Positions 9,726-17,837 of a DNA stretch of 64,000 bases are shown in pieces. The DNA is from a virus: IMG/VR virus record IMGVR_UViG_3300030329_004888, positions 1-64,000 of that record. One strand, 5' to 3'. Below the pieces are notes generated by a model. It saw nothing but the letters and a program-made list of their open reading frames with translations, was not told the origin of the DNA and did not search any database. Numbering within the stretch: position 1 is the stretch's first letter; each line of letters opens with the position of its first letter. A program made the position numbers and the translations under genes.

Positions 9726-10636
9726 TACGATACCGTAACCAACGTGTTGTCAACGATGATCCCAAACGGAGATGTCGCGCCAGACGACACTGATGGATAC
9801 GATCGATTGCCCTGCATACGTAGATTTTGCCGCAGCGCCAACTCGAGGACTCGATTGAGTTCCATCGCTTCTCTCGCGCTCCCTGCGTCGTCACCCTTTT
9901 CTGCCAAGTATAACTTAGAGGCGCCGTAGACACACGCGCCCTCGAGTATTTGCGGGAGGCCCAACGTCAAAAACTCACTGCCGTCATTGGCCGCAGCCCA
10001 TGACGTTAGCGCTATGCGATACCGGACGCGGATAACTTCCGCCGTGGTATCAGGGGCCCTCCATAACTCTATCGTCGGATATCCAGTGTGCACATCGACG
10101 CCGCCAACCAATACTGTCTCGACGGTCCCGGTCTCGGTCTGGTCCTCCGTTAGGAGATCATACGAGTCTGGGCCAACAACTACTAATGCGCGTTCGTTGG
10201 TTTCATCGTAAAATGAATGCCATGCTCCTACCGCTGACTCGATCGGCGTATAGATTCGTGTTGCAGCGGAGCTTTTAAATGTTGCAGAGCCCGCCCCCGA
10301 AATAGACACTGTCTCATCAGCCGTAAACGACCCGGTCGGACTGTATACGTATATCTCGTTTTTGACGTCGCTATAGCCGTCGATCTTAGCGGTCTTGCCA
10401 GACGACAGGCCCGTTATGGTTGCGTCCGCCGCAAACGCTCCTGTGTCACTGGTTACCGTTAGCGTATCGGTCGTGCGGAACGTGGCGGTGCGGTCCAACC
10501 ACCACCAGTCAACCAGGTTTGAAACCTCCACCGCTGTCAGGTTGATGTAGTTCCGCGCCTCGTTTTTGAAATCAACATTGGTAGTGTCCAACCCAACACG
10601 GTTGAGCACCATCGTGATCGCTTCGCCCAGTGTCAT
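9725..10636 (-). CDS. Head-tail adaptor / tail tubular protein A-like, left genome
   Basis: 303 residues starting MTLGEAITMVLNRVGLDTTN, with VDWWWLDRTATFRTT shortly after. The right copy (47209-48147) has the same plan: AMTMALDRAGLNS, then QWWWLNKTGTFRTT. The helical N-terminus, the aromatic WWW patch and the C-terminal helical segment with LGLPQILEGACVYGASKLYL resemble podovirus adaptor proteins that sit under the portal. It overlaps the preceding 81-residue gene by ATGA. Confidence 0.72.
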   Translation of the reverse strand: MTLGEAITMVLNRVGLDTTNVDFKNEARNYINLTAVEVSNLVDWWWLDRTATFRTTDTLTVTSDTGAFAADATITGLSSGKTAKIDGYSDVKNEIYVYSPTGSFTADETVSISGAGSATFKSSAATRIYTPIESAVGAWHSFYDETNERALVVVGPDSYDLLTEDQTETGTVETVLVGGVDVHTGYPTIELWRAPDTTAEVIRVRYRIALTSWAAANDGSEFLTLGLPQILEGACVYGASKLYLAEKGDDAGSAREAMELNRVLELALRQNLRMQGNRSYPSVSSGATSPFGIIVDNTLVTVS

Positions 10637-10878
10637 ATCAGATTCGCCCAGCTTCCGTTTTCGTATGCTTGCATTTTGTTTGTTGTCGTGTTGTAGATCA
10701 TCATACCGTTAGCTGCCGTCACTGCGTCGCGCTCAGTCGATGTCAGGTTGGCAACGCGAATCGTTGACCCGATGGCCAACGTCTCTACGTCCGCCGCTCC
10801 CAACAACGCGGTCTGTCCAAAAAAGTTGGCCGCGTTGGACTGCCCTTGGACAGTTTCATCGCGTCGCGCTATCGTCAA
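10633..10878 (-). CDS. Small fibre-type domain protein, left genome (81 aa)
   Basis: The C-terminal half reads ERDAVTAANGMMIYNTTTNK and then a YENGSW ending, a short beta motif that recurs in many phage fibre and appendage proteins. The 91-residue protein at 48144-48419 is its counterpart (QRNALSAANGMLIYNSSTNK). It overlaps genes on both sides by 4 bases, within a chain of coupled late genes. Probably a minor virion appendage or head-fibre protein; role not proven. Confidence 0.6.
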   Translation of the reverse strand: MTIARRDETVQGQSNAANFFGQTALLGAADVETLAIGSTIRVANLTSTERDAVTAANGMMIYNTTTNKMQAYENGSWANLI

Positions 10879-11555
10879 TTTACCATGCCCTCATCACCCA
10901 CGGTGAACGAGTCGGCCATAATGCCGTAGCGCACGTTGGTATCCATTTTCTTTCCTTGGCTTTTCAAATCGAGCCAGTGTTTGTAATGCTCCGTCTTGAC
11001 CGGCCTGCCGTCGGGCCCCTTGAGGGCTTTCTCCGGATCAGGGCATGTAGTAACGCCATCCGCAGCGACAAACTTTGGAATGTAACTGGGCGGCAGAGGT
11101 TCAAATCCTTTTTGGTGCGCAACTTCGACCCCTCCGTGTACGCGGAGCGCTGGTTCCGCGCTATAATTTCGAGTATAGTCTCCGCTCGGCGGCACTGCTG
11201 CTGATTCCAAGTCAAGCATTTTCCGCAGGTCAGGAGACTGTGATGCGGTGTGGACTACTTGACGGACAATGTCCGGATCTTTAAGTGCTGCTATCAGCGC
11301 TTCTTTGTTGATCGCTGCCGGTGCTGTCGGAACCGGGGCCTGTAGCTCTGGAGCAATATCGACTAATGGTTTCAATTTCGATTGTTCTTCGTTGATGGCT
11401 TCAATTTTTTTAACTGCGTCCGGGTCCGGCTCGCCGGTCAGTGTGCCTATCGGCTGGCCCATTGCGTCATACTGCTCATTTGTTGCCAAGATATTTTCTC
11501 CCCTGAAAAAAGATATGAGCAGCGAGGCATACGCCCCGCCGCTCATCTCCGTCAC
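10875..11555 (-). CDS. Late protein of unknown function, left genome (226 aa)
   Basis: Acidic and proline-containing, with no domain I recognise. It lies between the decoration-like protein and the small fibre-type protein, the same slot as the 150-residue protein at 48406-48858. The two share a VAADGVTTCPDPEKAL-like against VEPLPSPDVTDAEFV ending only loosely, so homology is uncertain. It starts four bases after the preceding stop and overlaps the next gene by ATGA. A minor head protein is plausible. Confidence 0.5.
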   Translation of the reverse strand: MTEMSGGAYASLLISFFRGENILATNEQYDAMGQPIGTLTGEPDPDAVKKIEAINEEQSKLKPLVDIAPELQAPVPTAPAAINKEALIAALKDPDIVRQVVHTASQSPDLRKMLDLESAAVPPSGDYTRNYSAEPALRVHGGVEVAHQKGFEPLPPSYIPKFVAADGVTTCPDPEKALKGPDGRPVKTEHYKHWLDLKSQGKKMDTNVRYGIMADSFTVGDEGMVN

Positions 11556-11558
11556 TGC

Positions 11559-12071
11559 TTAGTTGCTAACATTGTTGACAAACGGATGTGAAATGCTGGA
11601 TAAAGTCGTGCCGCCTGAATCAGCAGCTACCGCATACGCTCCATAAATCACATCGCCAGCCACCACAGTATCATCTACGCTACTGGCCGTAGCAGTCAGA
11701 TACAGCTGCGCCCCGTCAGCCACATCGCCGCTGGTAATGGCGACCGTTCCGTCAATGCAATACCAACCATACTGGTTGGCCACATTGGCGCTCATCGCCA
11801 CTCCGCACTTGCCTACAGCATTCGCTGAAGGTCGCGACGTAGTGAACCCAGCTCCGTCGATCAGAACCAAGTTCCCCGCTGCCGTACTGGCAACGCCTTT
11901 ACAATACACAAACGTCATGTCTCCATACCCCGGATTGTCAATGTCCCTCGCTTGTACGCGAGATCCCAATGGGACAGGAAGTGGAGTAACGTCTGGGTCA
12001 GCAATTGCGGCCGACGTCTCCGCAATTCCTTGATCAAAAGTTGTTTCCCCGACCATCTTCCAAGTAGCCAT
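11559..12071 (-). CDS. Head decoration-like protein, left genome (170 aa)
   Basis: Small beta-rich Gly/Ala/Thr/Val protein directly downstream of the major capsid gene. The middle reads KCGVAMSANVANQYGWYCI and is followed by VADGAQLYLTATASSVDDTV and a DVIYGAYAV segment. The layout resembles DUF2190-type capsid stabilising proteins, which keep an initial promoter-like beta strand and an AVADSGG ending. The right genome has a 266-residue protein at this position. Assigned from composition and position, without a decisive motif. Confidence 0.55.
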   Translation of the reverse strand: MATWKMVGETTFDQGIAETSAAIADPDVTPLPVPLGSRVQARDIDNPGYGDMTFVYCKGVASTAAGNLVLIDGAGFTTSRPSANAVGKCGVAMSANVANQYGWYCIDGTVAITSGDVADGAQLYLTATASSVDDTVVAGDVIYGAYAVAADSGGTTLSSISHPFVNNVSN

Positions 12072-12090
12072 GTGTTATCTCCTTCTTGGC

Positions 12091-13077
12091 TTAGACGCCG
12101 GTTATAGCTGTCGCAACACCGTTGCGACGCCTGTTGTTTGTGATTAGCTGAAGTCCGGCAACTAAATAACTCAGCTGCGCCAGCTGTCCGTTAGATTGCA
12201 ATGAGACAAACGGCGTCTTTTTGAAGTTCGCTTGTTTCATTACTCGAAGTTGGACAGAGCTCGTATCAATATGATAGCTGTGCAACGATGCTATATCATT
12301 GTCAGCGATGACCTCAGCGCCCATATACCTCGGGAACTCTGGGCCTTTGATCCCTTCTACGTTCGAGAGCGATACCTCTCCATATCCGGTGCTTGCCAGC
12401 GCGGTGCGGTAGGCAGAGGCGATCGAATATGTAGTGACGATAGCATCGTTTTTCCCGCCCTGAATCCTGCACAGATCCATGATGGCGTTCCACGCAACGA
12501 ACCCGTCAAAAATGGTATCTACAGTGTCCGTCGTAAACGTCTTTGACGCGGTATACCGCTGGCTTTCCCAGCTCGCGGTATCAGCTGGATCTATACCTCC
12601 TAATACCTCATTGGCAGAATCAGCCATGATGTCTTGGTAACCGATAATCGATTTTCCCGATTGATTACCGCAAATATCTTCGTTAATGGATTTCAGCAAC
12701 GAGTTCATTGCGTTGTCGCCAAGACCTTTCAGAAGATCGAAAACTTGTTCTTTGCCGCTGTTCTGCCAGTTGGTCGTGTCGTCCAGGACAATAGGCACTG
12801 CATAGTATCGCCTGTTGTAATGGGCTGACTGAAATGGATCTGCCGGAGTTTTTGAAAGCGGATCGTATCCGTCAAAAGCCTCCGCGGTTGAAGATCCGGT
12901 CTCGATGATGACGGAAATTTCTTTGCCGCCACCGTCCATGATCTGCATGCCGCGCCGCCGATGAAACCCAAGTGCGTTATAGGCTTCAAAGACGTTGTCG
13001 ATTTGTTTTGAATCGACCGTGCGCCGGGTGCTCGACCACCTCGAATCCCAGACCTCGCTGGTCGTCTGTCCTGCCAT
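12091..13077 (-). CDS. Major capsid protein, left genome
   Basis: 328 residues, placed between scaffold and decoration genes. It shares with the right copy (49781-50779) the N-terminal pattern TxEVWDSRWSSTRR against TETWDAAWTLTMR, the internal SLNEDICGNQSGKSIIGYQD against INAAIHGAQSGKSIVGLQD, and the C-terminal VAGLQLITNNRRRNG against VVGVQLMTNNRRRQG. HK97-type folding is expected for this position but cannot be read from sequence. A good ribosome site (GAAGGAAG) precedes ATG 13077. Confidence 0.82.
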   Translation of the reverse strand: MAGQTTSEVWDSRWSSTRRTVDSKQIDNVFEAYNALGFHRRRGMQIMDGGGKEISVIIETGSSTAEAFDGYDPLSKTPADPFQSAHYNRRYYAVPIVLDDTTNWQNSGKEQVFDLLKGLGDNAMNSLLKSINEDICGNQSGKSIIGYQDIMADSANEVLGGIDPADTASWESQRYTASKTFTTDTVDTIFDGFVAWNAIMDLCRIQGGKNDAIVTTYSIASAYRTALASTGYGEVSLSNVEGIKGPEFPRYMGAEVIADNDIASLHSYHIDTSSVQLRVMKQANFKKTPFVSLQSNGQLAQLSYLVAGLQLITNNRRRNGVATAITGV

Positions 13078-13109
13078 TTTAGATATCTTCCTTCAAATTT
13101 CTCCCCCGC

Positions 13110-14039
13110 TTACAGCGTCGCTTCGATCTCGGCGAGCGCCTGCTCTCGCGTAATACTACCGCCCGATTCCGCTATCCCAGGCGAACCGCTCTGTGCCGCA
13201 GAGGCTCGCTTTGCAGTGTTTCGCAAAGCTCGCTGTTGCCCGATCGCGTCTGTGCGATCATTAAGTGCTCGCTTAGTAGCCAGCGCCATTGCTTCTGCTA
13301 CGGTATACGCTTCTCCCGTATCGGCGTTCTCCGTGCGAGTCAACGCTGCGGCCACGGCGCGGTGCCGTGGATCCCAATCGTCTACCCGTCCGAATATCGC
13401 CTCGGCCGCTTCGATCTGGGCGTTAGCCTCCGATCGAGCTTGAGCTGTCTGTGCCTGAGTGACTCGGTCAACCGCTGCTGTCGTAGTTGATAGCTGGTCC
13501 AAATACGGTTTATACGGTTCGAGCGCTGCCGCCACTTGGCGATCAGCGATCTCTTGCGCCCGCTCTTGGACAAGCTGGTCCACTACGGTCAGGCCCCGCG
13601 CCTCGTCTGGCCCTAACTGAGCTGCCAGCGCTTGTACGGGGTCTACCTGCTGCGATTGGTTATACTGCGCGAGATGCTGGTTGAGCTGCTGTTGCGTTTC
13701 GAGCACTGCTGCACGATCTGCCTCAACGGCTCGACGCTCATCTGCAACGGCCTGCATCTTGCGGGTGTAATCCGCGAGGCGCAATCCGTCTCCGGAACCA
13801 TCTGCTCCCGCTGCTGCCGGGGAAGTAGTGGTTGTGGTTTGTGCTGCCGTGTTGTTTCCTGCGTCTGTGCCGTTACCAGCGGCGGTCGGGTGCTCTGCAC
13901 TTTGCGAGTCAGAATCGGACGTCCCAATATCAGGCTCGACAAACCCCATCCCCATTTCGTTGACGGATTCGGAACCCGAGTCGTTACTGTCCGGTTGCTC
14001 TGAGCTGGCCGCAGAATCGACGGCGACGGCTTCGGTCAT
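13110..14039 (-). CDS. Scaffolding protein, left genome
   Basis: 309 residues. The N-terminal third is acidic and low in complexity (Ser, Asp, Glu, Thr, Ala). The middle is a Gln/Ala/Glu-rich coiled coil (about 90-210), and the C-terminus is basic-to-mixed and ends EIEATL. This composition, directly upstream of the capsid gene, is typical of scaffolds. The right counterpart is 50810-51691, with the same acidic start and LARLQGQQEVVASQQEEVD-type coils. Confidence 0.72.
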   Translation of the reverse strand: MTEAVAVDSAASSEQPDSNDSGSESVNEMGMGFVEPDIGTSDSDSQSAEHPTAAGNGTDAGNNTAAQTTTTTSPAAAGADGSGDGLRLADYTRKMQAVADERRAVEADRAAVLETQQQLNQHLAQYNQSQQVDPVQALAAQLGPDEARGLTVVDQLVQERAQEIADRQVAAALEPYKPYLDQLSTTTAAVDRVTQAQTAQARSEANAQIEAAEAIFGRVDDWDPRHRAVAAALTRTENADTGEAYTVAEAMALATKRALNDRTDAIGQQRALRNTAKRASAAQSGSPGIAESGGSITREQALAEIEATL

Positions 14040-14070
14040 GATACTCTCCTACCTGTTTAGCGGGACCAGG

Positions 14071-14547
14071 TTAAAACCCTGGTCCATCATCTATGTCCCG
14101 GTCTAAGTTTCCAGTTTCCTTCCAATCGACCCGGTCCTTATCGATCAGATTTGTAATCTCCTCTTCTGAATCTGCGATAATAACATCGCTGTGGCCGCTC
14201 TGCGCCTCTGCTTGTGCGTTCCGGGCGCTTTCAGCATCTGCCATAATATGATCACGGCTCTGCGGGCGCCCAACATCCTCGAGCCCTTGGTCGCGCAAAA
14301 CTTTCTGCCGGTGTCCGTAGCTGCTGTATTCAACGCCGGTCTGCGGATCCGGAAAGCCCTTGTTGTATCCGCGTTCGCTGGAAGAAAAATTCCAACGCAC
14401 CATGTTGTTGAATCCCCCAAGATGTTTTTGCGCTTGGTCTCCGCAACGAGGGCACTCTACGCTGTCCTTAATGTCCTTATAGCTCACAGACATTTCATCC
14501 TCGATCAAGTGGCCGCACTTACATTCGTAATCATGGAATACTGGCAT
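14071..14547 (-). CDS. Zinc-ribbon (FmdB-like) protein, left genome
   Basis: 158 residues. Starts MPVFHDYECKCGH with cysteines at 9 and 11, then CPRC at 32-35: a CxC-x20-CxxC zinc ribbon like the FmdB regulatory family. An aromatic/basic region and an acidic C-terminus follow. The right genome has a related 139-residue protein (51706-52125) at the same place between portal and scaffold genes. Small zinc-ribbon proteins in phage head modules are common but of unknown role. Confidence 0.7.
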   Translation of the reverse strand: MPVFHDYECKCGHLIEDEMSVSYKDIKDSVECPRCGDQAQKHLGGFNNMVRWNFSSSERGYNKGFPDPQTGVEYSSYGHRQKVLRDQGLEDVGRPQSRDHIMADAESARNAQAEAQSGHSDVIIADSEEEITNLIDKDRVDWKETGNLDRDIDDGPGF

Positions 14548-14902
14548 CGCCCTGTCCCTCTCGTGAATTCATAACTTCTTCCAATTGCGTCATTAGCTCT
14601 GGGGGCAAGATCTCCGACAATACTAAGTCGGGCGGGATCTCACCGCCGAAAAACGCCATGTCCAGATACCCAGGTATCGAGATCTCTTTGCCGTGTCGGA
14701 TCATATAATCCAACAACGGGTCGTCGGACTGACTGCCGATCGGCGCCGATCCGTGATCTTCGGCCGAGGCAATCCCCTGGCCCTCGGTCGGCATCGCGTT
14801 AGCAGATTGAGCGCCGATCGCGCCCAAAATAGTCTGCTGATTGCCGGTCGGGCTATCGGCCCTCGGCCCACGAGGGTCGATCGATTCCGCCTGCGAATTC
14901 AT
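14531..14902 (-). CDS. Small head-module protein of unknown function
   Basis: About 123 residues when started at ATG 14902, which has GGAGA seven bases upstream. The open frame extends to 14968. Pro/Ser/Gly-rich start, then a hydrophobic middle (YLDMAFFGGEIPPDLVL) and an acidic end. It overlaps the 908-residue gene (stop 14853) by about 50 bases at its start and the zinc-ribbon gene by 17 bases at its end. No counterpart in the right genome, so it belongs to the block inserted between portal and zinc ribbon. Confidence 0.55.
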   Translation of the reverse strand: MNSQAESIDPRGPRADSPTGNQQTILGAIGAQSANAMPTEGQGIASAEDHGSAPIGSQSDDPLLDYMIRHGKEISIPGYLDMAFFGGEIPPDLVLSEILPPELMTQLEEVMNSREGQGDASIP

Positions 14903-17579
14903 AAATCCGTCTCCGGGTAGTTGGCGCGTCAGCCGCGCCGGTTTGAAATTGTTTCCACGCGTCTTCAACGCCGCCTACCGCCGCTACGTTGCGCTTGTAC
15001 GCTGGGGAGAACAGTCCTCGGACCGCCTCCCATGTTACGCTCTGTAATTGTCGAGGATACTCCAATCCCACTCGTTTCGACGCCTCCCTATACGCGTCGG
15101 CGTGTAGTGGATACAATCCCTGTAGTCCCGTCGCTGCCGCTTTTGACCCTGAGCCCATAGAGTGCTTAACGTGCGGGTGCGATGCGCCCAGCGGTCGCAT
15201 CAGACTGGCAGCGATCGCATGAGTATCCATGGTTACGCTCGGCGGTAACGACAAGCCCCCGCCGGGATCGTTCGGAAAAATAATGTTGTTGTAGAAACTC
15301 CGCACTTTGTGTGCGCCGCCCATCGCCCGCGAAATAGACCCCATAGACCCGTCGCGCAAAACCCTGACAGCAGAAGCCGTGGAGCCTGCGTCTGACCACG
15401 AGAGGGCGCCAGGCTTCGACATAGCGATCATCTCCCCGGTCTTTTTGTCGATCTCCGGCATGTTATATACATAGTCCCCCGGATCCCCCTCGGGAGTGAC
15501 AATGCGGTGCTGAGGATTGTGGTGAGCTTGGCTATAAACCCGAAGCCAGATAGCCTGCAACACCGGATCTTCGATTTCGTGCAGGGTCTTGCCTTCAATC
15601 CTGACAACATCGTCCCAGGTAAAATTGCCCTGTGTCTTTCCGCGTATCGCCGGGATACTCGCCGCCACTTGCATCATCTTAGCGTCGAACGGTTGGTCTC
15701 CGGCGTGTGTCCACATATCGAGGATGCGTTCCGCCATCGCAACGTTGGAGAACCATTCTTTCTGCGGCGACAACGCCGCTATTACTCCTGCCGCCTGTTC
15801 AACCGTTACGTTATATTTTTTAGCAAACCGGTTCGCAATTTTGTTGGCGCCGTCATACCATTTCATCGCTCGAGCACGGTCCTCCGGATCCATCCTCTCG
15901 AACAGATACACCAGGTTTTCGGCCTCGTGCTCCTTCATAAATTCGATTATTTCTTTAGGGTCAGAGGCGTCTCGCATCTTGTCCGGCAGATTGACATAAG
16001 GCGGATCAAGCACCTTCTCCCCTTTTTCCGTAATCCAGCGCTCATCCGTCATGAGCTTAACGTCTTTTTCCAAGGCAGTGACCGGCTTACCGGTCTTTGG
16101 GTTCACCGTGCCCGCCAAGGCGGGATCGTATGCGTCATACATCGCGTCGATGGTTACGGGACTCGGCGTGAGGTCGTCGGGATTGACGACTAATTCCCCG
16201 CCCTTTTCCGCCGTCGGAAACGCCTGCGGAATCACCCTCCCGGTTTGCGGCTCGACTTCGATCCCCTTCCCAAGCGTGTTCAGAATGTCGGGAGACCGCC
16301 GAGCTACAATAAACTGACCGTGGACAGTTACGTTGGCCGGGCCGAAAACATTACCTACCTCTTCCAGGTAATCTCCTGCGGGGCGGTTGTTCTGTTTCGC
16401 CCGGAGCCCCGTTTGGGCGTCTAATGCCCCCTCGGACACTTTTTTGTCGCCGCTGCCGCGGTGTATGCTGATTCGCAATTCGCCGCCGGGCACAACCAGA
16501 TCGTACGCCGATTGCAGCACCCGTCTGCGAGCCTCTGGCGTCGGGATAACGTTGAGCACACTATTGAGCGTAACATAGTCCGCCGGCTCAGAGCTGAATT
16601 CGGCTAATACGCGGGCGTTATGGGCCGGATCCCGGTTGTAAACATCCTGGACCTGGAGCTCAACGCCAAAATTGTCCTGCATATGCCTAATAGCGTCGTC
16701 TTCCCTGCCGCCGCCTATATCCAACACCCGAGCTCCCCGGTCATCAGCCCAATCCCACGGCGTTCTCCTGTCGCCTCCCTTCTCGATGTTCGGATTAAAC
16801 GTCGCCGATACCTGCCTAATGTCGGTTGCCTTCGACGCAGCGTTCTTGGGGTCGGGGATTAACAAATGATGATGATTGTCAGGGATAGCTTCGAGATATT
16901 CCGGCGGGACAGGCCCCAGGAACCCGCGACGGTCTTTGGGGGTGTAGATCTGTTGTGCAAGCGACGTAGGCTTAGGATCCGGCAAAGGGAATTTTTTCTT
17001 TGCCATCAGCAGCCCAGATACCAATCCCCCCCCTTTGCCTGCCGGTCCCAGAAAATCTTCCGGGCCTGTAAGCCCGGCGAGCCCGCGCTCGTCCATGACC
17101 TGGCCTATCAATTCCAAGATCCCCTTACCGCTACGCTTGGCCACTTCGTAGACCCCCTGCACTGCATCGACCACCCCTTGGTTGACGCCGTCTTTCTGCG
17201 CCCCTTCTCTATAAACCTCTCCTACCTTACCGCTAACGCCCTTGGCCAAGTCCGCTGCCGCGCCCCAATCCGTGCCCCGGAGCGTCTCGACAGGATCCCT
17301 CCGAAACTGCCCGACACTCTGCGCGGCCTGCGCCAGGTCCGGGATATCTTCCGTCACCCATTTTTGAACCCCTTCCGGCGTCTGCTTGCCCCAATGCACC
17401 GCCCGCTGCACAGACGGATCTTCGGCGGCTTGCTGCAAAAAATCAACCAAGCCGCTAATCGAATACGGGCCCTCCTGCAATGCGGGAGTGTCTTGGACAA
17501 AATCCGCTACGCCCGTTAGCCACTCAGGCGAATTAGGAGTAGCCCGCCGATCTCGCGGTCCCTGAAATTGATGTGTCAT
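14853..17579 (-). CDS. Large polyvalent virion-module protein with a methyltransferase-like domain
   Basis: 908 residues. The N-terminal 200 are helical. Residues about 280-430 look like a class I S-adenosylmethionine methyltransferase: VLDIGGG at 285-291, an acidic QDVYNRDP after the second strand (311-318), then a TLNSVLNVIPTPEAR loop and VVPGGELRISIH. The C-terminal half holds a second conserved phage domain (about 575-640, KKYNVTVEQAAGVIAALSP, then KEWFSN). It lies between portal and scaffold genes, where the right genome has nothing. Multi-domain proteins of this kind in head modules are often packaged and injected. Substrate unknown; the methyltransferase call rests on motif order. Confidence 0.62.
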   Translation of the reverse strand: MTHQFQGPRDRRATPNSPEWLTGVADFVQDTPALQEGPYSISGLVDFLQQAAEDPSVQRAVHWGKQTPEGVQKWVTEDIPDLAQAAQSVGQFRRDPVETLRGTDWGAAADLAKGVSGKVGEVYREGAQKDGVNQGVVDAVQGVYEVAKRSGKGILELIGQVMDERGLAGLTGPEDFLGPAGKGGGLVSGLLMAKKKFPLPDPKPTSLAQQIYTPKDRRGFLGPVPPEYLEAIPDNHHHLLIPDPKNAASKATDIRQVSATFNPNIEKGGDRRTPWDWADDRGARVLDIGGGREDDAIRHMQDNFGVELQVQDVYNRDPAHNARVLAEFSSEPADYVTLNSVLNVIPTPEARRRVLQSAYDLVVPGGELRISIHRGSGDKKVSEGALDAQTGLRAKQNNRPAGDYLEEVGNVFGPANVTVHGQFIVARRSPDILNTLGKGIEVEPQTGRVIPQAFPTAEKGGELVVNPDDLTPSPVTIDAMYDAYDPALAGTVNPKTGKPVTALEKDVKLMTDERWITEKGEKVLDPPYVNLPDKMRDASDPKEIIEFMKEHEAENLVYLFERMDPEDRARAMKWYDGANKIANRFAKKYNVTVEQAAGVIAALSPQKEWFSNVAMAERILDMWTHAGDQPFDAKMMQVAASIPAIRGKTQGNFTWDDVVRIEGKTLHEIEDPVLQAIWLRVYSQAHHNPQHRIVTPEGDPGDYVYNMPEIDKKTGEMIAMSKPGALSWSDAGSTASAVRVLRDGSMGSISRAMGGAHKVRSFYNNIIFPNDPGGGLSLPPSVTMDTHAIAASLMRPLGASHPHVKHSMGSGSKAAATGLQGLYPLHADAYREASKRVGLEYPRQLQSVTWEAVRGLFSPAYKRNVAAVGGVEDAWKQFQTGAADAPTTRRRIYEFAGGIDRPSWAEGR

Positions 17580-17594
17580 TATGCCCTACACAAC

Positions 17595-17649
17595 ATCTGG
17601 TATGCGGGCCTGGGCCCGATTCGGGATAAAACCACAAGATATTGGGGTG
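17595..17649. repeat. 55-bp dispersed element, copy 1
   Basis: This 55-base segment matches the reverse complement of 23091-23145 at about 44 positions. The best-kept part begins ATCTGGTATGCGGGCCTGGG. Read in the late (minus) direction it ends 16 bases before the start of the 908-residue gene. Copy 2 lies upstream of the early promoter in the same orientation relative to its downstream genes. Confidence 0.7.
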
Positions 17650-17656
17650 TCTGCAT

Positions 17657-17836
17657 CTATTCCCCGCTCAGCGCCACTAACGCGTCCCGCTGGTCTTGGG
17701 TTAACGTATACACAACCCCGTTCCGCGCATTGGCGGGCTGTAGGCTGGCGATAATTTCCCGCACTGCCTCTTGCACTGCTGTCGGTTTTTTAGGCGCCGC
17801 CGCTTTCGGCGCCGCTTTTGCTTTTGTCTTTGCCAT
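17657..17836 (-). CDS. Small Lys/Ala-rich basic protein, left genome (59 aa)
   Basis: ATG 17836 lies two bases after the portal stop. The first 20 residues alternate lysine, alanine and proline (MAKTKAKAAPKAA), followed by a short helix (VQEAVREIIASL) and a VVYTLTQDQRDAL segment. The 84-residue protein at 55654-55908 starts the same way (MAKKKAPAKKKAA) and lies beside the right large terminase, so the two may be relatives in shifted positions. The basic tail suggests nucleic-acid contact; function unknown. Confidence 0.65.
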   Translation of the reverse strand: MAKTKAKAAPKAAAPKKPTAVQEAVREIIASLQPANARNGVVYTLTQDQRDALVALSGE

Positions 17837-17837
17837 A

